A DNA stretch of 37,838 nt from SURF-25 sp040754255 (GTDB taxonomy: Bacteria; Omnitrophota; Gorgyraeia; Gygaellales; Profunditerraquicolaceae), in assembly GCA_040754255.1 (NCBI GenBank), contig JBFMDA010000010.1, positions 1 through 37,838 on the forward strand. The letters run 5' to 3'. Below, piece after piece: positions 31,972-37,838 of this stretch (positions within the stretch are counted from its first letter, which is position 1; each line of letters begins with the position of its first letter). Below the pieces are notes generated by a model. That model made no database searches, had not been told where the DNA came from, and worked only from the letters and a program-made list of their open reading frames with translations. A program made the translations under genes and the position numbers.

Positions 31972-33215
31972 TATCTTGCCAAAGCTCCTCTGTATGCTGA
32001 AACGGTATTTTCTACCATATGCGTAACCGTAAACTTCTCCTCTACCAACTTCCTTGCGTGTACGCCCAGAGCAGCCCTTAAGCGGGAATCTGTTAACAAG
32101 CGGGTGATTGCTTCGGCTAAGCTATAATGGTCTTCCGGAGGGACAAGAAAGCCGGTTTCTTTGTCCGCTATTACCTCCGGCACGCCGCCAACCCCGCAAC
32201 CTATGACGGGTTTTGCATACGACATCGCCTCTATGTAGATTAACCCGAAGGATTCGTATAAAGAGGGCGCCACAAACACATCGCAATTCATATAATAATC
32301 GGCTAACGCCCCTGCTTCGATATGGCCCCGGAACACGACCCGGTCGCGGTATTTTTCCGGTATAGACTGCATCAATTTCATTTTAGCGGAATCCTGCTCA
32401 TTGCCGCTAAAAGATACCCCGTGCGGGGTCACGTATAGATCACGCCCGATTATATCAAACGTGGCGTCAGGCACTTTATCTAACACGTAGGGGATCGCCC
32501 TGCATAAAACGTGAATGCCTTTTCTCTTTTCAAGCCTGCCTACAAACAATACACGGCCCCTGCCGTTATGAGTAGAACCAGCAGGGCAGCATTGCGAAAG
32601 GTCAGGTAAAGGAACCCCTAACGGGACAATCTTGACCCGGCTCTGTTTTTCTGTAATATCGCCGAGAATATTTTCTGCGTGGAGCCGGGTGGAGCAGAGT
32701 ATTGTGTCGCTATGCGCGATGGTAGCATCCTCCATCCAGGAAGCAAGGTGCCGGTCAAGATTATTCCTCCAACCCAAAAACTCCATTACCTCCCTAAAAG
32801 TCGTATGAAGCCGGGTGACAAGCGGAATTTTTTTCCCAAGGCTAAAAACGAATGTCTCACCGGAAAAATTAGGCCCTTCGACTATATCAATACGCTGCCT
32901 CTGTGCCAATTCTTTGATTTTTCTCTTCACGCAAGCCCCATATTCAAGGCGCAAACCGAATTCTTTGAAAACACCTTTATGATAAAAAAGCTGCCGATGG
33001 GCAATCCGGTGGATATGCACTTTATCGTCGAAATACTCTTTGTCGCTATCCAGGCCTTGCGCAATCACATGCACCGTATGGCCGGCTGCGGCAAGGCCGT
33101 GCGCAAGAAGGTAGGTATACCTTCCAATGCCTCCCCATCCTGTCTCCGGAGGATATTCCCGGGAAACAAGGCAGACATTAAGAATTTCGCTGCGCGTTTT
33201 TTTATCGGGCTTCAT
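31971..33215 (-). CDS. Glycosyltransferase family 4
   Basis: 414 residues from the ATG at 33215. An N-terminal domain with NVCLVSREYPPETGWGGIGRYTYLLAHGL and a C-terminal donor site APSLYESFGLIYIEAMSYAKPVIG mark it as GT4. The frame continues to 33374 but that part antisense-reads the radical SAM gene end and has no homology, so I start at MKPDKK, 14 nt inside the radical SAM gene. There is no clear RBS; translation is probably coupled. Confidence 0.88.
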   Translation of the reverse strand: MKPDKKTRSEILNVCLVSREYPPETGWGGIGRYTYLLAHGLAAAGHTVHVIAQGLDSDKEYFDDKVHIHRIAHRQLFYHKGVFKEFGLRLEYGACVKRKIKELAQRQRIDIVEGPNFSGETFVFSLGKKIPLVTRLHTTFREVMEFLGWRNNLDRHLASWMEDATIAHSDTILCSTRLHAENILGDITEKQSRVKIVPLGVPLPDLSQCCPAGSTHNGRGRVLFVGRLEKRKGIHVLCRAIPYVLDKVPDATFDIIGRDLYVTPHGVSFSGNEQDSAKMKLMQSIPEKYRDRVVFRGHIEAGALADYYMNCDVFVAPSLYESFGLIYIEAMSYAKPVIGCGVGGVPEVIADKETGFLVPPEDHYSLAEAITRLLTDSRLRAALGVHARKLVEEKFTVTHMVENTVSAYRGALAR

Positions 33216-34176
33216 GGAGATAACAGTTACTGTTACAATGCAGGCATTTTTCTGCGAGTGCAGCACCACGGCGTAACGATGCACGCCACTTGCGGCCCAG
33301 CCGCTCCTTGAGTATATCAGCGACAAAAAAATCTTTGAAATTGCCGCACAGGTAGGTTTTCCCGTCAGGCTCAACGAGCAGGGCCTTTCCTTCTTTAAAT
33401 GCGCAGCCGCCTATGCGCGTATTTTTCTTTAGCCAACAAAGGAGAAAGCGGGCGTAGCGTTTATCCAGAAGGCCTTTTGCTGCCAGCCCTTCAAAGAAAC
33501 GCGCTGCTTCTTTCTTGGAAACATCATCCATCTCAAAGCGCTCCTTCGTGCGGCAACTTTCGACTCCAATATCCGAAATGGCTGCGAGGGTAAAAGACAA
33601 GCCGATCCCTTTTTCTTGCGCGAAATTTCTCACCTGCTCCAGCGCATGTACGTTAAGCCGGCTTACCGTCATATTCAAGCCTACCTTGAAGTTCGGGTAA
33701 AGCAGCATCAGCTCTTTCAGCGCCTCAATGGTCTGCGCAATCTTATGGAATATTCCTGCCTGGCCCCTTATTGTTTCATGCGTTTCCTTTAGGCCGTCAA
33801 TAGAGATGTTGGCGGTCAATTCAATTCCCGTAGGCAACACAATAGCTAAGGCCCTTTCGATAGCATCCGCCACTGCCCGGGTATCTACGCCATTTGTAGA
33901 TATGTCAATGCGCGTAAGCCGGTGAAAATGCGCCGTTATCAACTTGATAACCTGGTCAAGGTCACGGCGAAGCGTAGGTTCCCCTCCGGTAATGTTAATG
34001 ATCTCGATGTGCTTGTATAAAAGCGGGTCTGTGCAAATCGTCGAGAGCCCTCCTAAGGAAAGCTCAGGCACCGCTTCGCCCTTTACCCAACAAGAACACA
34101 TAGCGCACTTAAGGTTGCAACGGAAAGAAAGGAACAAGACCAGGAATTTTGGTTTCGGTAAAAAAATCATACTCAT
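33202..34176 (-). CDS. Radical SAM enzyme with SPASM-like C-terminus
   Basis: 324 residues. The cluster motif is CNLKCAMC (C20, C24, C27), then TGGEPTLRRDL and TNISIDG-like GIELTANISIDGLKETHETIRG. The C-terminal part has CAFKEG...PDGKTYLC (Cx13Gx4C, the SPASM opening) and CLHCNSNC. SPASM enzymes bind extra Fe-S clusters and usually modify peptides or proteins, but many sit in polysaccharide clusters. Here it is between two GT4 genes, overlapping both, and about 6 kb from the peptide cassette. The target is unknown. Confidence 0.82.
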   Translation of the reverse strand: MSMIFLPKPKFLVLFLSFRCNLKCAMCSCWVKGEAVPELSLGGLSTICTDPLLYKHIEIINITGGEPTLRRDLDQVIKLITAHFHRLTRIDISTNGVDTRAVADAIERALAIVLPTGIELTANISIDGLKETHETIRGQAGIFHKIAQTIEALKELMLLYPNFKVGLNMTVSRLNVHALEQVRNFAQEKGIGLSFTLAAISDIGVESCRTKERFEMDDVSKKEAARFFEGLAAKGLLDKRYARFLLCWLKKNTRIGGCAFKEGKALLVEPDGKTYLCGNFKDFFVADILKERLGRKWRASLRRGAALAEKCLHCNSNCYLHEAR

Positions 34177-35354
34177 GAACTCGGCTTTCGGCGCAGCAAT
34201 GTTTCGTAGATAGCGAGATTTTTTAGTGTCAGGTAGTGCGGGTCGTACTGGCGCTCTATGTAATGCCGTGCGTTACGCCCCAATCTTGCCTTAAGGTCAG
34301 CATCGAGCAAAATTTTTTCTATCGCTGAAGCTAATGATGTGGGGCTGCCGGCAGGGACCAACACTCCATTAAACCCGTCCTGGATGATTTCCGGAATTCC
34401 CCCTATATTGCTGGCAACCACCGGCTTGCCACACGCCATTGCCTCCAGGACCGCATATGGATGGTTTTCCCACAAAGAAGGCACTACGCTCACCTCGCAT
34501 CGCTGGTAATGCGTTGGCATCTGTTCCCTGGGCACCTGATTGAGAAAATCAACGGCCCGCTCAATACCAAGTTCTCTGGTTTTCTTCAGCAGGTACTCTT
34601 TAACCCCGCAATCGCTACCCACAAAGAGAAACGTCGCCTCAGGAATTCTTTCCAACAACAAAGGGACTGCCCTTATAAGCACATGGACGCCCTTACGAAA
34701 CTCCAGCCTCCCTGAAAATAAAATGCGGTAGCGCACCGGATGCACCGAAGGGTCAGGCTGAAAGAAGGCGATATCTAAAGGGTTTTCAATCACCGGTACA
34801 TTCCGCAAGGGAATGTTAAAATAGCGGGAGGTCAGATTGACAATATTACGGCTTAAGCCGATGAGCTTACGGGCGCGTAAAATCCACCACTCCTCCAATG
34901 CTTTTATGCATTCAAAATCAAGGGTATGAGGAATGCCGTCTAAGGTGAAGACAATACTCTCGGGAGTGTGCAATTTAATCACCAGCGCAGGATTCCTGTG
35001 AAAAAGATAAAACCAAAAACCTTCTGCCCGCGCCTCGCAGCTTTCTATGATGTCGATCCTATGCCTGCGGATGAGTTTTTTAATCTCTTGGGACACCGAC
35101 ATACTATAGGCAATGCGTTCGATTACTCCTGTAAGCCTTGCGGGAAAGCCGCCAAAGAAACGGCGCGCAGCAACCCTGATCCGTACCACGTGTACCCCTT
35201 GATCGATATACTCAAGCGGCCCCTCTGGCGCGGCTGTAATTACATGCACCTGGTTACCCATTTTCGCAAGCAATCGCGAAATCTCGTATACATAGGTACC
35301 TACGCCTCCGGTCTGTAATGGCGGGTAATCGCGGGAAAGAAAAAGAATATTCAT
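34173..35354 (-). CDS. Glycosyltransferase family 4
   Basis: 393 residues. The N-terminal LFLSRDYPPLQTGGVGTYVYEISRLL and donor site VPSLWENHPYAVLEAMACGKPVVASNIGGIPEII are typical GT4. The ATG overlaps the GT2 stop (ATGA), and its end overlaps the radical SAM start, so all are one transcript. Confidence 0.9.
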   Translation of the reverse strand: MNILFLSRDYPPLQTGGVGTYVYEISRLLAKMGNQVHVITAAPEGPLEYIDQGVHVVRIRVAARRFFGGFPARLTGVIERIAYSMSVSQEIKKLIRRHRIDIIESCEARAEGFWFYLFHRNPALVIKLHTPESIVFTLDGIPHTLDFECIKALEEWWILRARKLIGLSRNIVNLTSRYFNIPLRNVPVIENPLDIAFFQPDPSVHPVRYRILFSGRLEFRKGVHVLIRAVPLLLERIPEATFLFVGSDCGVKEYLLKKTRELGIERAVDFLNQVPREQMPTHYQRCEVSVVPSLWENHPYAVLEAMACGKPVVASNIGGIPEIIQDGFNGVLVPAGSPTSLASAIEKILLDADLKARLGRNARHYIERQYDPHYLTLKNLAIYETLLRRKPSS

Positions 35355-37198
35355 CTTTGAAAAATTTTCCTGAGCTTAAGCGGGATTACGATACCGATTA
35401 AGAATAGAACTGCAAAGACTGATACGCGCAGCACGCTGCTTAACACCTTGCCAAAATACTTAATCGCTGCATACGTTTCGTGGGGTGCTGCGTGCGCAGG
35501 GCGGATGAAATGAAATTTCATCCGGCGCGACCCGCAAAGAAAGGCAAATAGCTTAACCTTCCAATAACCGCGATACGCCGGCTCTCCCATTAGCACAATT
35601 GCTTGCGCATAGCGTATGCTGCGCATATGCAAAAGCGCCCTACACAGGCGCCATATCGTCAGCCGGTTGATACCCGGGCTGAATATATAGCGGTCTTGCG
35701 CAAATTCATTATTGATAAGCACCTGGTAATCCGCAGCCGCTACATTCGCAAAGATTGCAATCCGTGTCTGCGGATAGGATTGGCAAAGCTGCCTGAGCAT
35801 ATCAAGTGCATCAGCTGTTCCCACACAGAAAGGCTTTATTACAATAACTCCGTTTCCGTGCGAATCCGGCCGGGCTATTCTATTACCCTTAAAGAAATCG
35901 AGTATTTTCCATAACGGCTTTGCGATAAAACGGTACGTTTCGGAATTATAAATCTGGTGCAACTGACTTTTTAATGATGATGCCTCTTGCCGGGCCTCTC
36001 TGAGCACCTGCGTATTAAGAAGGAGTTGCCTGTTGATTGAAGAAACCTCTTGCTCCTTCTCGGTGATTTTCTGCGCGGCTTCAGAGCAACGTTGCCTCAA
36101 CAGGACCAGTTCGCAAGATGCCTCGCTTAGCCGAGCCTCTGTCTCGGCAAGCTGTGCACCCTGCTGCGCTATATCCTTTTTCGCTGCTTCGACCGTTTCT
36201 TTCAAAAGATTGATTTCGACCGCACATTGCCGCGTATAAGACTCAAACTGCTCTTGCGCATCGGCTATCCTTTTGGCCAGGGTATCCTTTTGGTAATTTA
36301 GCACCTTTTCTGTGCCTGCGCATATCTCGGGTAAAAGGCTGCGCGCCGTTTCAGCACCGTGATGCTTTGAGAGCTTGTCCAAAATCAGAGGCAGAATGCC
36401 CAAAAGGCCTTTTTTGCTCTGCGCCCTCGCAAAAAACCCTTTTCCGAACAAGGCATCGGCAAGCTTCTCTGGAAAATGCTTCGCCAGCAGCAATAACCTA
36501 TTGCGCTCGCACAAGAATTCAACGCTGGCATCATCTATGGAGCCGTGAAATTTATGATGCGCTATGCTTAAAGGCACATAGAATAATTTCCAGCCTTTCC
36601 CAGCAATCCGTAAGGAGATGTCCACGTCTTCAAGGTACATGATAAAATCTTCGTCGAGCAAACCGGCCTGCATGATACATTCCCTGCGGAATATTGCCGC
36701 GCAGTGCGAAATGCTGTCAATTTGTTCAATGTGCGCATACTGGCCCCTCTCTTCTTCCTTAAACCCCCGGTCTGCCCAGTAAAAGTTAGGAAGCTCAATA
36801 TGCCCGGTGCCCTGGATTCTGCCGTCGGGAAACAAGACCTTCCCGCATGCAGCCGCGGCTTTCTTGTGATGAAGCATCACGGGGAGTATTTCTTTCAGCC
36901 AGCAGGATGCAAGCGTTGCGTCATTGTTCACTAATGCCACGAATTCGGCTTTCGATTTTCGTATCCCTACATTGTTTGCCGCGCAATAATTGTTGACGCT
37001 GCTTTTGAGGTACTTGACGTGCGGATATCGGGTAACTATGAGCCTCTCGGAATCGCTTCCTGCGCCGTTATCTACGACAATAATTTCGATTTTCTCTTTC
37101 GGGTAGTCCTGGCCGCACAAAGAATCAAGGCAATCCCCTAAGAGCGAAACACCGTTATAATCTACGATTATAAAAGATATGGTTGGAAACGTATTCAT
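35351..37198 (-). CDS. GT2 glycosyltransferase - coiled coil - second domain fusion
   Basis: 615 residues. The N-terminal (1-250) is a GT2 family domain: FIIVDYNG, VVDNGAGSDS, VNNDATLASCW and YLEDVDISLRI, rhamnosyltransferase-like. A coiled coil (about 295-415, Gln/Glu-rich heptads) follows. A C-terminal region (about 420-585: YNSETYRFIAKPLWKILDFFKG then GVIVIKPFCVG...AIFANVAAADY) has no recognisable catalytic motif but resembles a Rossmann-like half of GT-B enzymes. A hydrophobic anchor (590-608) ends it. It may bridge two sugar-transfer steps at the membrane. Confidence 0.82.
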   Translation of the reverse strand: MNTFPTISFIIVDYNGVSLLGDCLDSLCGQDYPKEKIEIIVVDNGAGSDSERLIVTRYPHVKYLKSSVNNYCAANNVGIRKSKAEFVALVNNDATLASCWLKEILPVMLHHKKAAAACGKVLFPDGRIQGTGHIELPNFYWADRGFKEEERGQYAHIEQIDSISHCAAIFRRECIMQAGLLDEDFIMYLEDVDISLRIAGKGWKLFYVPLSIAHHKFHGSIDDASVEFLCERNRLLLLAKHFPEKLADALFGKGFFARAQSKKGLLGILPLILDKLSKHHGAETARSLLPEICAGTEKVLNYQKDTLAKRIADAQEQFESYTRQCAVEINLLKETVEAAKKDIAQQGAQLAETEARLSEASCELVLLRQRCSEAAQKITEKEQEVSSINRQLLLNTQVLREARQEASSLKSQLHQIYNSETYRFIAKPLWKILDFFKGNRIARPDSHGNGVIVIKPFCVGTADALDMLRQLCQSYPQTRIAIFANVAAADYQVLINNEFAQDRYIFSPGINRLTIWRLCRALLHMRSIRYAQAIVLMGEPAYRGYWKVKLFAFLCGSRRMKFHFIRPAHAAPHETYAAIKYFGKVLSSVLRVSVFAVLFLIGIVIPLKLRKIFQR

Positions 37199-37204
37199 GG
37201 GCTT

Positions 37205-37838
37205 TTAAGTAATGTGCCAATCCCACCGGTGCCTTAAGTATACAGTCCCGTGGTCCTGCCGGTTAAATGCCATTTTGAAATTGAGCGCGTTATTTTTGTA
37301 TGCTATGAATTTGTTCCGTACAAAATCCCACACCCCGATGCTCGCCGCGTAATTGCCCGGCAAGAGCGGAAACCCGGGCAAAAATGCGCGAGCAAAATTA
37401 TCTTTTTCTATCGGCATCTGTATGTCCTGGCAATAAATACCGTCGCCGCGAAAAATGCCTGCCCAGAGGCAGAAATTATTCTTCTCTTTCGGAAATTTCA
37501 GTAATTGCACCTCTACATGCAGGTCTTCTAAGGTCGTGCATACGTCTTTCGCATGCCCTTGCGCATCTCTAAGGCTCACCTGGCCTATTTCGATACCGGG
37601 ATTCAATAACGGCTCCTGAGCCTTGCCGGGTGAAGGCTGCACGTAAGGCTTGCCTGCGATCATTTTCTTGAGCCGGTTTACTATTGAACCTTGAGGCCCT
37701 GTTTCATACATGGTATTAAGCAATGCATCGTTTTTATTATCGCCGCCGGTAATATGCAACGGATAGAAGCCGTTATGATAATCAAAAGGCAAGGCCTCAT
37801 CCTTATCCCAGATAGCCAGGGAAATGCGGTATTCCCCG
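37205..37838 (-). CDS. Wzt C-terminal-like carbohydrate-binding protein, 5' end cut by window edge
   Basis: The frame is open through the right edge (211 residues visible; no start needed inside). Two related beta-sandwich modules can be seen, one ending in YRISLAIWDKDEALPFDYHN...ITGGD and one ending GNYAASIGVWDFVRNKFIAYKNNALNFKMAF. The tail RQDHGTVYLRHRWDW matches the closing strands of Wzt-C domains, which in O-antigen ABC exporters bind the glycan end. The ATPase part, if any, is outside the window. It precedes the GT2 gene by 6 nt, so polysaccharide export is the likely setting. Confidence 0.65.
   Translation of the reverse strand, partial: GEYRISLAIWDKDEALPFDYHNGFYPLHITGGDNKNDALLNTMYETGPQGSIVNRLKKMIAGKPYVQPSPGKAQEPLLNPGIEIGQVSLRDAQGHAKDVCTTLEDLHVEVQLLKFPKEKNNFCLWAGIFRGDGIYCQDIQMPIEKDNFARAFLPGFPLLPGNYAASIGVWDFVRNKFIAYKNNALNFKMAFNRQDHGTVYLRHRWDWHIT

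Noticed and set aside
33216..33374. N-terminal extension of the second GT4 gene
   Set aside because: It overlaps the radical SAM coding end in another frame and lacks GT4 features; the family start fits residue 54.

Overview
The window is a bacterial chromosome segment from an anaerobic-type, Gram-negative-like organism. It carries Wzt-like, O-antigen ligase and GT4/GT2 polysaccharide genes, several exported proteins, GTP-dependent PEPCK, Pta/AckA, thioredoxin/thioredoxin reductase, and no respiratory genes. The style (DUF6485, BNR-repeat exported proteins, PqqD/HPrK-like cassettes beside glycosyltransferases, dense ATGA overlaps) reminds me of uncultured phyla such as Candidatus Omnitrophota. 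That placement is inference; there is no rRNA or ribosomal protein gene here to confirm it. Almost all genes lie on the minus strand, and only 17464-18012 and 24407-25540 are on plus. I saw no tRNA, rRNA, CRISPR array, transposase or integrase, and no gene-free stretch above 300 bases.

Layout, left to right. (1) 1-1317: a DUF134 regulator translationally coupled to a truncated YraQ/ArsP-like permease, behind a consensus promoter with a palindrome on the -10. (2) 1457-4901: a small envelope operon (polysaccharide deacetylase, GT-C glycosyltransferase, a CBM-like exported protein, a SIMPL protein) starting from an apparently leaderless promoter. (3) 4947-15312: about fourteen tightly packed genes reading trxA-pta-ackA-panD-def-DUF6485-trxB-pckG-purC-flippase-like-NYN-MBL-flavin reductase-queH, probably one long housekeeping operon. 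(4) 15384-20226: a cupin, a BNR-repeat exported protein, an orphan membrane protein, a B12-type radical SAM protein and an exported TPR protein.

(5) 20307-24323: an ECF sigma factor, a zinc-finger anti-sigma factor, a CHAT protease-like/TM/TPR protein and a small HAMP-like membrane protein. The layout suggests a proteolysis-controlled sigma switch, conceptually like the TPR-CHAT/Csx30/RpoE branch of type III-E CRISPR but without any CRISPR component. (6) 24373-25540: a divergent O-antigen ligase/polymerase. (7) 25565-28178: a compact cassette of an HPrK-like kinase, two tandemly duplicated about 50-residue Thr/Gly-tailed peptides with very strong ribosome binding sites, two PqqD-like (RRE) proteins and an S26-like peptidase whose nucleophile position is Cys. 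This looks like an undescribed peptide-modification (RiPP-like) system. (8) 28195-37838: an NTP_transf_5 protein, a second O-antigen ligase, three GT4 enzymes, a radical SAM/SPASM-like enzyme, a GT2 fusion protein and a truncated Wzt-C-like protein, joined by overlaps into one polysaccharide operon that enters from beyond the right edge.

Four genes or operons have a near-perfect -10 hexamer only 5-7 nt before the ATG and no ribosome binding site, so leaderless transcription seems common for first genes here.
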